Source: a virus. Taken from it: 56,732 bases of DNA. Below, one piece after another: positions 33,478 through 40,479 of the stretch. The DNA is taken from positions 1 through 56,732 of the IMG/VR virus record IMGVR_UViG_3300010373_000055; one strand, 5' to 3'. Position numbers and translations under genes: made by a program. Each line of letters starts with the position of its first letter. Position 1 is the stretch's first letter. Below the pieces are notes generated by a model. The model searched no databases, was not told where the DNA came from, and worked only from the letters and a program-made list of their open reading frames with translations.

Positions 33478-34365
33478 ATGGCGCGACTTAGCCAGCCAAT
33501 CGAGGTTCGAGGAGGGGTGATTCTTCCGCTCTACGGAGAGCGCAGGGGATACCTAGCCAGCCGGATAGGTGAGGCTGCACAGTCGTTTCACTTGACGAAA
33601 GAGGGCGCAGAAGCGTACTTGCTGAAAACAGACCCGGCTACGCGCATGTCTTACAAAGACTACCAGCGCCTGCCTGTTAGACTCAAACGTCGTATCTACA
33701 AAAGAACTAGAACCAAGAAAGCGGAGGCACACAGAATGGCCCGAGTAATTGTCAAAAAACGTGCAGCGCAGGCAGAGGCCCCAGCCGAGAAACGTGGGCG
33801 CGGTCGTCCACCGAAAGCTGCCAAAGCAGCGAAAGCGAAAGTAGCAGCGAAAAAAGCTCCAGCTAGCGAGCGCGTGAAATACGTCGATGACGAGAAACTG
33901 CGCGCGAAGGTCGCCGCCTTTGTCGAGAAAGGCATGGGGCTGAACGAGATAGATGAGGCGTTAGACCTCACCAGCGGCACGTCCTACCGTATCAACATCG
34001 CCAATGTTGTCGAGGACACGCCAAAACTAAAGATCAAATTCAGCGATGAGGAGGAGCTTGTCGAGGCAGTCGCAGAGGCCCGCGAGGAAGCGGGCGACTA
34101 TTCTTCGTGGTACTGGCTGGCGGGACGTACAGGCGTCAGCGTTCCAACGCTCAAGAAGATTATGCAGGAAGCGGGCACAGACACCAGCGCCAAAGTTGCC
34201 GAAGCTCGCGCCGCTGCCAAGGCAGAGGAGGATGATGACGAGGAGCCTGCGCCCAAAGCCAAAAAAGCGAACAAACGAGGAGTGAAAGTAACCAGCAAAG
34301 CCAAAAAAGTAGTCGGAGCGCGGCGCGGTCGTCAACCGAAAGCTGCCACCGGGGACCCTTCCTAA
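33478..34365 (+). CDS. AT-hook and HTH DNA-binding protein
   Basis: A 295-residue basic protein. An AT-hook (RGRGRPPK, about residues 106-113) sits in an Ala/Lys-rich linker between an N-terminal domain (residues 1-80) and a second domain (about 135-245) paralogous to the product at 32451, including SSWYWLAGRTGVSVPTLKKI, which reads as helix-turn-helix. The C-terminus has a second hook-like ARRGRQPKA. I infer a nucleoid-associated or regulatory protein. The promoter places the transcript start at or near the ATG. Confidence 0.6.
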   Translation: MARLSQPIEVRGGVILPLYGERRGYLASRIGEAAQSFHLTKEGAEAYLLKTDPATRMSYKDYQRLPVRLKRRIYKRTRTKKAEAHRMARVIVKKRAAQAEAPAEKRGRGRPPKAAKAAKAKVAAKKAPASERVKYVDDEKLRAKVAAFVEKGMGLNEIDEALDLTSGTSYRINIANVVEDTPKLKIKFSDEEELVEAVAEAREEAGDYSSWYWLAGRTGVSVPTLKKIMQEAGTDTSAKVAEARAAAKAEEDDDEEPAPKAKKANKRGVKVTSKAKKVVGARRGRQPKAATGDPS

Positions 34366-34370
34366 CAGGG

Positions 34371-34676
34371 TTGTCCCATGAGGAGGTTTCTGAGAGGCTA
34401 AACGGGAGGCGCATCTACACGATGCACAAGGAACCCGGAAGCAGCGTCATCTTTGAGCAGGAATATAAGGTGGGGCGCTTCCGGCGTTTCTTGGAGCCTA
34501 CAGAACCGGACGATCCTGAGCGAGGCTCCAATCCAGCCAAACGTACACAGAGGCTCTTGCAGTTCTACGAGCCGGACGAACGCGCATCGACAGGCCGCGT
34601 GTATTCAGGCGTGATGCACACTGTCGCAGTTGCGGATATAGCAGACGTGAGTAAAAAGCCGTTTACAAATATATAG
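34371..34676 (+). CDS. hypothetical protein, about 101 aa
   Basis: A charged protein containing GRRIYTMHKEPGSSVIFEQE and a Pro/Glu-rich middle. The start is uncertain: TTG 34371 gives the full frame; ATG 34422 is the first ATG, with GGGAGG 12 bases upstream. No family is recognised. Confidence 0.45.
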   Translation: MSHEEVSERLNGRRIYTMHKEPGSSVIFEQEYKVGRFRRFLEPTEPDDPERGSNPAKRTQRLLQFYEPDERASTGRVYSGVMHTVAVADIADVSKKPFTNI

Positions 34677-34685
34677 GGAGCCGAC

Positions 34686-34865
34686 ATGACACAATATCGC
34701 GCAGCAGAACTCAAAGTTGGTTCTATGGTTATGCTGCCAAAATACTTCATTGCGCAGGAAGTCGAGAGCATTCTTGAGCATAGTGCGCAAGGACACATCA
34801 TCTTCCAGTTCAGGCATAACAAGTATCTTTTCCACAGTGACGATTGTGTATTGGCGGAGCTATGA
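34686..34865 (+). CDS. hypothetical protein, 59 aa
   Basis: A small protein (YRAAELKVGSMVMLPKYFIA; HIIFQFRHNKYLFHSDD) with a beta-barrel-like pattern similar in texture to the small proteins at 32860 and 33256. AGGGAG lies just upstream of ATG 34686. It overlaps the next gene as ATGA. Function unknown. Confidence 0.5.
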   Translation: MTQYRAAELKVGSMVMLPKYFIAQEVESILEHSAQGHIIFQFRHNKYLFHSDDCVLAEL

Positions 34866-35038
34866 AATACAGAGGGATTCATTTCAAACTGTGCTCGCCG
34901 TTGATTGGCGTGCATCTCGGGCGCAATCCTGTAAGCGGGGAGCGCTTCTTGCACATTGCTCCGTTCCCGTTCATCTCAATCGAGTTCTCCGAGCGCGATA
35001 CAGAACCACAGCGCGATATACCAATTGGATATTTTTAA
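34862..35038 (+). CDS. hypothetical protein, 58 aa
   Basis: The sequence (IHFKLCSPLIGVHLGRNPVS; FLHIAPFPFISIEFSER) is strand-rich and ends with a short charged tail. ATG 34862 overlaps the preceding TGA. Not recognised. Confidence 0.5.
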   Translation: MKYRGIHFKLCSPLIGVHLGRNPVSGERFLHIAPFPFISIEFSERDTEPQRDIPIGYF

Positions 35039-35089
35039 GGTAAGCCATATTATGATGCAATGCCAAAGATGGTCGTAGGAAGGTCTACT

Positions 35090-35176
35090 ATGAGCGTAGG
35101 TGTGGGCGAGGATGTTATAGTCCGCCTTGAACCTATGCGGAATCCAAATGAGATGATCGAGGGATACAATGGTTGA
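35090..35176 (+). CDS. micropeptide, 28 aa
   Basis: A 28-residue frame (MSVGVGEDVIVRLEPMRNPN and eight more) preceded by AGGAAGG and ending 8 bases inside the next gene. The ribosome-binding site and overlap are the only support; it could be a leader peptide that couples translation to the gene at 35169. Confidence 0.35.
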   Translation: MSVGVGEDVIVRLEPMRNPNEMIEGYNG

Positions 35177-36095
35177 CGAGACAATCCCACAGGAGGAAAC
35201 TAAGCATCAGAAAATAATGTCGCGCGTGCGCGCGCTACTAGCGAAGGCGGACAGTACGACGGAACCGGGAGAGGCGGAACGCTTCCGTGAAGGCGCAGAC
35301 AAATTGATGACTCTGTATGCCATCGAACAGTGGCAGCTAGACGCACACAAAGATGAACCCCGCGCTGTCAAACCTATTCGGCGCGACTTCGATATGAAAT
35401 GGTATATGGGTAATCCGTTGCGCAATGACTTGTGGGCGATGATGAGTAACGTTGCCGCCCACTGCCGGGTCAAGCTCGTTTACTGGAAGTTCAGGGGTTT
35501 CATTCCGGCCGTGGGAATTACCAGCGACTTGGATTATTTCGACATGCTTTTCACAACGCTAATGCTAGAGCTAGGCAAGGGCCTAGAGCCGAAGCCTAAA
35601 CCAGATGTGAGCTTAGTAGAGAACCTAGTTGTGTTGCGCGAGGCCGGGATGACTTGGAATCGGGCGGCAGACCTGCTAGAGAAGATCGACCAGTGCGATA
35701 CGTTCGATACCAAAACTGGCATGGAATGGACGAAGCTCTACACGGCTTATTGCCGCGAGCACAACCGCGCGCGCGTGCGTACAACGCCTAGCGTCTACCA
35801 GGCAAGCTACGCCAAGGGTTTTGTCACCGAGATTCGCAAACGTCTACGGCGGCAGGAGGAGAAGTCAACAGGTAGCATGGAGTTAGTGCTGCGCGACATC
35901 CGCGAGGTAGTAGAGGACGAGGCAGCGAAGCTCTTTGGTGCCGATCCCGAACGGTACGCAATGGAGAAGAGCGGCTATGTAGACCCTGCCGCCTATCACG
36001 CAGGATCAGTTGACGGTAAAAAGGCTCGCATCGCAATGAATCCTAACGAGACGATGGAACACACTGCACGCGCGCCGAAGGAGATAGAGTCATGA
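35169..36095 (+). CDS. DUF2786-like protein
   Basis: The first 50 residues (KIMSRVRALLAKADSTTEPG, then EAERFREGADKLMTLYAIEQ) match the DUF2786 signature seen in many phages and some plasmids. The C-terminal two thirds are alpha/beta and carry a long charged helix. The biochemical role of the family is not known to me. It sits in the early-type region before the second copy of the operator element and overlaps the following gene as ATGA. Confidence 0.65.
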   Translation: MVDETIPQEETKHQKIMSRVRALLAKADSTTEPGEAERFREGADKLMTLYAIEQWQLDAHKDEPRAVKPIRRDFDMKWYMGNPLRNDLWAMMSNVAAHCRVKLVYWKFRGFIPAVGITSDLDYFDMLFTTLMLELGKGLEPKPKPDVSLVENLVVLREAGMTWNRAADLLEKIDQCDTFDTKTGMEWTKLYTAYCREHNRARVRTTPSVYQASYAKGFVTEIRKRLRRQEEKSTGSMELVLRDIREVVEDEAAKLFGADPERYAMEKSGYVDPAAYHAGSVDGKKARIAMNPNETMEHTARAPKEIES

Positions 36096-36244
36096 AAATC
36101 TTCACGGCACTAAAGAAATTGATCGCTACAGAACTTTGGATCTTAGCGTTTCATATAAGCAAACAGACCATAATTGATTTATCCTTTGAATTAGTAAAGG
36201 CATATGAGCACGGCTTCAAACAGGGCAGGATGGGTGACTCATGA
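36092..36244 (+). CDS. hypothetical protein, 50 aa
   Basis: A short amphipathic helical protein (MKIFTALKKLIATELWILAF) with a charged end (AYEHGFKQGRMGDS). The hydrophobic stretch is too short for a clear membrane helix. ATGA overlaps on both sides support it as a gene. Not recognised. Confidence 0.45.
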   Translation: MKIFTALKKLIATELWILAFHISKQTIIDLSFELVKAYEHGFKQGRMGDS

Positions 36245-36453
36245 GCCGAACGGCGATGACAAGCACTCTACCCTGTTGGATTACGCAGAAGGGGGAAGGT
36301 GGTACACTGCGCATCACCTGTCCCCGCTGTGGTGGTAAGGCAATCGTCAATGCGCACAAGTGGTACAAAGGGGGTGGGCAGTACAAGGGACCGATGATAG
36401 GCCGGTCTTGTACTTATTGTTTCTTCACAAATCGAATCCCGGAGTCAAAATAG
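36241..36453 (+). CDS. zinc-ribbon protein, 70 aa
   Basis: A small basic protein with CPRCGG at about residues 27-32 and CTYC at about 57-60, forming a four-cysteine zinc ribbon. Nucleic-acid binding is probable by analogy, without a known partner. Its TAG at 36451-36453 is the first codon of the duplicated 50-base element. Confidence 0.6.
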   Translation: MSRTAMTSTLPCWITQKGEGGTLRITCPRCGGKAIVNAHKWYKGGGQYKGPMIGRSCTYCFFTNRIPESK

Positions 36454-36516
36454 TTGCTCACGCAACCAAAAGATTTATCAAATCTTTAGGTTCTCTTTAG
36501 GTTGGTGAACTATAGT
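36451..36516 (+). promoter_or_regulatory. duplicated 50-base promoter/operator element, copy 2
   Basis: Bases 36451-36500 are identical to 32353-32402. The tandem TCTTTAGGTT units begin at 36483 and 36494, 11 bp apart, and TATAGT lies at 36511-36516, seven bases after the second unit. The spacing AAATCTTTA-N5-TCTTTAGGTT-N7-TATAGTTG is shared exactly with the module at 37537-37575. It drives the gene at 36547, whose own ribosome-binding site is AAAGGAG. Confidence 0.65.
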
Positions 36517-36546
36517 TGGACCTACAAATCAATCTAAAGGAGCATC

Positions 36547-36729
36547 ATGATAAGCGTAGCGACAGCAAGACAGGTTCGGGCAATCGCCGAACGTTGGTCC
36601 GAGGAGTACGATGTGCCAATGGGCGATGTTCATCAACTATTCAAGGAATTGCAGCGCGCCAAAGGCAATGCAAGTTTCACGCAGTCCGTTGTGTTGCTCA
36701 ACAAAGTTCTAGACCAGAAGGGGAACTAA
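36547..36729 (+). CDS. hypothetical protein, 60 aa
   Basis: A helical protein (ARQVRAIAERWSEEYDVPMG) preceded by AAAGGAG and by copy 2 of the operator element. No family is recognised. It probably is the first gene of a small operon reaching to 37557. Confidence 0.5.
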   Translation: MISVATARQVRAIAERWSEEYDVPMGDVHQLFKELQRAKGNASFTQSVVLLNKVLDQKGN

Positions 36730-36730
36730 A

Positions 36731-36946
36731 GTGCTCCGTCGAATTGGCATAGTAGTAGCAGCAACCCTCATCGTTCTCGCCATCGTGTTGGTGATCGAAA
36801 ATGTCGGAGGGCATAGCCCGGCCAACACCTATCTACAGCAGGCCCCAGCATTGCAGCACGAAGCAAACGAAAATGCACGGCAGGCAGTTGAAGCTGAGAA
36901 AGAAGCCATCGAAGTCGAGCGGGAAGCTACCAGAAAGATTCCATGA
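36731..36946 (+). CDS. membrane-anchored coiled-coil protein, 71 aa
   Basis: The N-terminus holds one transmembrane helix after two arginines (GIVVAATLIVLAIVLVIENV), and the C-terminus is a charged Glu/Ala-rich helix (ARQAVEAEKEAIEVEREATR). It would be anchored with the helix outside or inside depending on insertion. It starts at GTG 36731. Role unknown. Confidence 0.5.
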   Translation: MLRRIGIVVAATLIVLAIVLVIENVGGHSPANTYLQQAPALQHEANENARQAVEAEKEAIEVEREATRKIP

Positions 36947-37557
36947 TATCAATTACAAATATACATAAATTGGAGATTGAAGAACGGCCAACTGGAAAGC
37001 GATTCATAATTGTAGATGAACGAACCGACAAACACATTGGTTATGTAGAAGCGCACGAACCATTGCGCCGTCACTTCTATTGGCGCGATTGGGACCCGAA
37101 GCGCGACGAACCAGAGTATGGAACAGTCGAGGTTAGCATCGGCAAGATTCTTCCAGAGCCAGAACATTCAGCTGCCATTTCGATAGCGGTACAGATTGCA
37201 GTTTCGTTCGTTGCCGCGCTCAATTCGCAGAACGCCTTCGCGCTCAAGGAGCAGTTCCGCCAGCGCCAGATACACCAGATAGCGCAGGCAACACATAATC
37301 GGATGGTTGAGGAGCGGCGTAAAGAAATTGAGGATAAACTGAAGTGGTATCTAGGGCAGAAGTTCAAGATGAGGGTGGCAGGTCGCAAGTCTACCGTGTT
37401 CGGCACGATTGATAACGTCACGGCAGATCGTCTATACTCTACAAGCGAGCAGTACCGGGGCATGACTACGAACCTCAACGCCATCCAGGAGCTTTGGGTC
37501 ATGTATCCGGGCGAGAAGCGCTACACGAACATCATCAAATCTTTATCAGATCTTTAG
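36943..37557 (+). CDS. hypothetical protein, 204 aa
   Basis: An alpha/beta N-terminal half (RFIIVDERTDKHIGYVEAHE) and a long basic helix (KEQFRQRQIHQIAQATHNRM) before a C-terminal beta domain (FKMRVAGRKSTVFGTIDNVT) that looks like a small RNA-binding barrel. No family is recognised. The last codons overlap the operator module that drives the next gene, an unusual packing of coding and control sequence. Confidence 0.5.
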   Translation: MISITNIHKLEIEERPTGKRFIIVDERTDKHIGYVEAHEPLRRHFYWRDWDPKRDEPEYGTVEVSIGKILPEPEHSAAISIAVQIAVSFVAALNSQNAFALKEQFRQRQIHQIAQATHNRMVEERRKEIEDKLKWYLGQKFKMRVAGRKSTVFGTIDNVTADRLYSTSEQYRGMTTNLNAIQELWVMYPGEKRYTNIIKSLSDL

Positions 37558-37573
37558 GTTTGGACTCTATAGT
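37537..37573 (+). promoter_or_regulatory. promoter/operator module, third and diverged copy
   Basis: AAATCTTTA (37537-37545), five bases, TCTTTAGGTT (37551-37560), seven bases, TATAGT (37568-37573). The distances match copy 2 exactly, though the spacers differ. The upstream palindrome and hairpin of copies 1 and 2 are missing here, so the 11-bp tandem half-sites and the -10 are the conserved core. It lies inside the end of the upstream gene. An ATG starts six bases after the -10, but a better start is 37604. Confidence 0.6.
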
Positions 37574-37603
37574 TGAACTATGGCAACAAACGAAAGGAAC
37601 AAG

Positions 37604-37765
37604 ATGAGCTACGAAACGATGGTTGATAGGATGGTGCAGCAGCGCCTTGAGGCAGATAGTGCTTATATAAATGCTGCTACCATCGAGGAGCAAAGTGCAC
37701 GGGAACAGCAGATCGTTGAAGAGGTTGAAGATCAGATCAACTACGGATATGATGAGCGCGACTAA
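37604..37765 (+). CDS. hypothetical protein, 53 aa
   Basis: A small acidic helical protein (MSYETMVDRMVQQRLEADSA). I prefer ATG 37604 because GAAAGGA lies six bases before it. An in-frame ATG at 37580 sits six bases after the -10 and would give a leaderless form eight residues longer. Not recognised. Confidence 0.45.
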   Translation: MSYETMVDRMVQQRLEADSAYINAATIEEQSAREQQIVEEVEDQINYGYDERD

Positions 37766-37944
37766 TGAGCCTCTCCAAGAACATAGAGCGAGCTTCAGCA
37801 AACGTATTGTGTATGCTCGATGAGGTCAAGCATGATATCAAACATGGAAACTATCAAGGGGCGCGCGAAGCCGCAGAATTGCTTCAGATGGAATCGGCAG
37901 AGTTGATGGCGCTTGTCGCTGAACTGGAGCGGAGGCACCGATGA
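37765..37944 (+). CDS. hypothetical protein, 59 aa
   Basis: A helical protein (MSLSKNIERASANVLCMLDE) with a Glu/Leu-rich C-terminal helix. TAATG overlap with the previous gene and ATGA overlap with the helicase gene indicate a co-translated trio. Not recognised. Confidence 0.45.
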   Translation: MSLSKNIERASANVLCMLDEVKHDIKHGNYQGAREAAELLQMESAELMALVAELERRHR

Positions 37945-39815
37945 TCGCGTTCGTAGACCTCAACGAGAAAAAGGACCGAATCAAGGTTACGTTCCCTTAC
38001 GAGCCCTCAGCCGTCCACGCGATCAAAAGCGTGCAGGGAGCAAGGTTCAAAGATAAAGGAGGACCGCACTGGCTCTTGCCACTAGACATCTCTAGCGCAC
38101 GCGAACTTCGCGCAGCGTTCACAAGAGCAGGGCATGAGCTAACACTCTCTCCTGCCGCCAAGAAGTGGGGCCATGCAGCGGTCCGCAAGGAGGAAAACCT
38201 CACGCAGCTAGGCGCAGCCGATGACGCTGAGCTAGAGTTTTTGCCAAAACTATGCCCGAAGCTCGCTAAGTGGCTACGTCCTTACCAGCGTGCAGATGTC
38301 GCATTCCTTGCGCGAGCAGATGCTATCAACGCGAACCACCCCGGTCTAGGCAAGACTGCCGAGGCAATCGGTGCAGTGTTCGAGGCGCAGCTACACAACG
38401 CGCCTAAGCTAGTGGTAGCGCCAAAGAGTAGTCTAGAGACTGTGTGGCTTGAGGAACTAAAGCGCTGGCAGAAACAGCGCGTATTGGTAACGTCTGGAGA
38501 CGATACACATAAGCAGCGACAGGCAATTATCGAGGCAGCTTGGGAAGCTGTTGACGATGACGAACCTTTCTGGCTCGTTATCAACCACCACATGCTGCGT
38601 TATCAGCGTGACCGTACAGCTAACAAGGTTATGGAGCATGGACGCGAGGAGTACCCACTGATACCTGTGTTTGGAGAGCTTTACAACATCCCGTGGTCCT
38701 ATGTGATCGTAGACGAGTACCACAAGATGGGTCTAGCAAACAACAAATCCTTGATGGCTCGTTCGCTGCGCGATGTCCCGCGCGAGAAGCTACTGCTGAT
38801 GTCCGGTACTCCAATGGGCGGCAAGCCTATCAAGTTGTGGTCTGCGCTACATCATATAGAGCCTGCTAAGTTCACAAGCAAGTGGCGTTGGGCGGGCATG
38901 TGGTTGGAGATTACAGACCACGAAGCTGCCGGACAGGTGCATAAGACCATCGAAGGCATCCGCCCTGAGCGCGAAGAAGCCTTCTACAAGGAGCACGCGC
39001 CGCACCTGCTACGGCGGACTAAGGCTGAGGTGTTGCCGCAGTTGCCCGCCAAGCAGTACACCATTGTTACCTGCAAGATGACGAAGAAACAGCGCAAGCA
39101 GTATGATTCTGTAAGTGCCGATGCGGAAGTCAAGATTGCAGATGAGCACCTGTCGATAGTCGGCGTGCTTGCCGAATACACAAGGCTCAAGCAGTTCAGC
39201 AACAGCCACCACATAATCAAGCATATGGCGAAAGGTGAGCTAAAGCTATTGCCGACAGGCGAGGGCGGCAAGTTTCCACAGTTGTTGCGCATTCTAGAGG
39301 AGAATGGAATTACAGGAGAACAGGAAAATGCTGAAGGTGATGAAAAGGTTGTGGTGTTCTCACAGTTCTCCTCTATCGTGGATTGCATTTGTGACGTGCT
39401 TGAAAGGGAGGGCATTGAGGTCAGCAAGATCACAGGTAGCGTAAATCGCAAGGGAGAGCGTACACGTATCCAGCGCGAGTTTCAGGGTGAGGACGGACCC
39501 CGCGTAATTTGCATGACAACCGGAGCAGGCGGTGTGAGCGTGACACTTGATCGCGCATCCACCGTTGTCTTTTTCGATGAGACGTGGGACCCGGACGACC
39601 AGGAGCAGGGCGAGGACCGTGTTCACAGGGCTTCGCGGATGAACCAGGTGATGGTTTATTATCTACGGTCGGAGGATTCAATTGAGGAGAGAATTGCTGA
39701 AGTTACAGGAGGCAAGAAACTCACCAATAAGCAGATACTTGACGCGATCCGTCTAACTTTGAAGATCAAAAAGGCAGAGAAGGAACATCAGCAGGCGCTA
39801 GAAGAGGCAGTGTAA
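37941..39815 (+). CDS. SNF2-family helicase-like ATPase
   Basis: A 624-residue superfamily 2 protein. Residues 1-90 resemble a HARP-like module (FPYEPSAVHAIKSVQGARF; HWLLPLDISSA). Motifs follow: GLGKT (about residue 135), VDEYHKM (about 257, a DEYH box instead of DEAH), LLMSGTPMGG, then KVVVFSQFSS, MTTGAGGVSVTLDRA and EDRVHRASR, the SNF2 form of motif VI. Such phage ATPases move on DNA, and HARP-type relatives anneal strands or remodel forks. It precedes the replication genes. Confidence 0.75.
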   Translation: MIAFVDLNEKKDRIKVTFPYEPSAVHAIKSVQGARFKDKGGPHWLLPLDISSARELRAAFTRAGHELTLSPAAKKWGHAAVRKEENLTQLGAADDAELEFLPKLCPKLAKWLRPYQRADVAFLARADAINANHPGLGKTAEAIGAVFEAQLHNAPKLVVAPKSSLETVWLEELKRWQKQRVLVTSGDDTHKQRQAIIEAAWEAVDDDEPFWLVINHHMLRYQRDRTANKVMEHGREEYPLIPVFGELYNIPWSYVIVDEYHKMGLANNKSLMARSLRDVPREKLLLMSGTPMGGKPIKLWSALHHIEPAKFTSKWRWAGMWLEITDHEAAGQVHKTIEGIRPEREEAFYKEHAPHLLRRTKAEVLPQLPAKQYTIVTCKMTKKQRKQYDSVSADAEVKIADEHLSIVGVLAEYTRLKQFSNSHHIIKHMAKGELKLLPTGEGGKFPQLLRILEENGITGEQENAEGDEKVVVFSQFSSIVDCICDVLEREGIEVSKITGSVNRKGERTRIQREFQGEDGPRVICMTTGAGGVSVTLDRASTVVFFDETWDPDDQEQGEDRVHRASRMNQVMVYYLRSEDSIEERIAEVTGGKKLTNKQILDAIRLTLKIKKAEKEHQQALEEAV

Positions 39816-39823
39816 TCTAGGGG

Positions 39824-39852
39824 TTGCAATGCTCGCGGCGATCTGCTATACT
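39824..39852 (+). promoter_or_regulatory. sigma-70-like promoter
   Basis: TTGCAA (39824-39829), a 17-base spacer, then TGC-TATACT with the -10 at 39847-39852. Both boxes and the spacing are close to consensus, the best in the window. Transcription would start near 39859 and give a leader of about 100 bases before ATG 39959. Confidence 0.7.
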
Positions 39853-39858
39853 TCGAGA

Positions 39859-39958
39859 GGCAACTCAGAGCCTCAGCGCTCCCCGGTTGGCCTCTCATAA
39901 CAGATCGGGGAGCGCGAGAGGCAAAGAGTATATTATCAAAATAAAGAAGGGCTCTGAG
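39859..39958 (+). promoter_or_regulatory. structured leader RNA that can pair with the start region
   Basis: A 100-base leader with three complementary elements. P1: CTCAGAGCC (39864-39872) pairs over 9 bp with GGCTCTGAG (39950-39958), whose last base touches the ATG and whose first bases overlap the AAGAAGG ribosome-binding site. P2: GCGCTCCCCG (39876-39885) with CGGGGAGCGC (39906-39915). Alternative: GCCTCTC in the P2 loop (39890-39896) can pair with GAGAGGC right after P2 (39916-39922), which excludes or knots P2. The layout is that of a translational switch. No known riboswitch class is recognised. Confidence 0.55.
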
Positions 39959-40145
39959 ATGAATATCAATGATGCACTTGTAACGCTGCACCTAAAATTG
40001 GATATCCCAAAGGAGCGAGTCCGATATCTTGGACGAAGCTCTAGAGAAGGACCCTGCTGAGGCAATCCGCGAGGCAGTCGAGGCAGACACAGACAGCTTT
40101 ATGATCTACTGCCACGACGATCCCGAGATAGACGTAACAGTCTGA
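39959..40145 (+). CDS. small acidic protein behind the structured leader, frameshifted
   Basis: From ATG 39959 the frame gives MNINDALVTLHLKLDIPKER and stops at 40060. The next frame from 40029 encodes a coherent acidic end (LDEALEKDPAEAIREAVEAD, then SFMIYCHDDPEIDV). Skipping one base after the TAT codon at about 40025-40027 joins them to a 61-residue protein that ends in an overlap with the next ATG. I therefore treat it as one gene with a one-base insertion. A separate second gene from TTG 40029 is possible. Function unknown. Confidence 0.5.
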
Positions 40146-40348
40146 TGGACGTTATAGTCTGTCAGAAGGTTGAAGATGGACCGGCATTTGTCGAGTCGCA
40201 CAAAATTGAGTGCAAAGGTTGCGGCAAGGCGTGCTGGATAAGCAGGGCAACAAAGAAATCAGCAGGTCCCGATCCAAACATAATGTGTCCCAAATGTCTA
40301 GAGGAATGGCTGACGATTCAGTCGTGGGATAAACCGAGGACAATGTGA
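40145..40348 (+). CDS. zinc-ribbon protein, 67 aa
   Basis: A four-cysteine site, CKGCGKACW (about residues 23-31) and CPKC (about 48-51), in a small protein with a Val/Glu-rich start. It overlaps its neighbours by one base on each side. Probable nucleic-acid or protein-binding zinc ribbon, no family assigned. Confidence 0.6.
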   Translation: MDVIVCQKVEDGPAFVESHKIECKGCGKACWISRATKKSAGPDPNIMCPKCLEEWLTIQSWDKPRTM

Positions 40349-40479
40349 TGGAGAAATACCCGAAACTCGACGCATGGGGATTGGTAATGATGTGCTTTGC
40401 TATATTCATGCTTGTGATTTGCACACTCCTGTTAGTTGGAATGGCAATCATCAAGATAATTGATTTGATAGGAGGATAG
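40348..40479 (+). CDS. small membrane protein, 43 aa
   Basis: One long hydrophobic segment (GLVMMCFAIFMLVICTLLLV) flanked by charged ends predicts a single-pass membrane protein. TGATG overlap upstream; its stop is directly followed by the GTG of the next gene. Role unknown. Confidence 0.5.
   Translation: MEKYPKLDAWGLVMMCFAIFMLVICTLLLVGMAIIKIIDLIGG

Noticed and set aside
36421-36450. tRNA T-arm-like sequence AATCGAATCCCGG
   Set aside because: No complementary stem and no acceptor arm are present, and the bases lie in the coding end of a zinc-ribbon gene.
39855-39896. H-type pseudoknot using the upstream GAGAGGC at 39855-39861
   Set aside because: The expected transcript start near 39859 would remove most of that strand, so only the downstream copy at 39916 is likely to act in the RNA.
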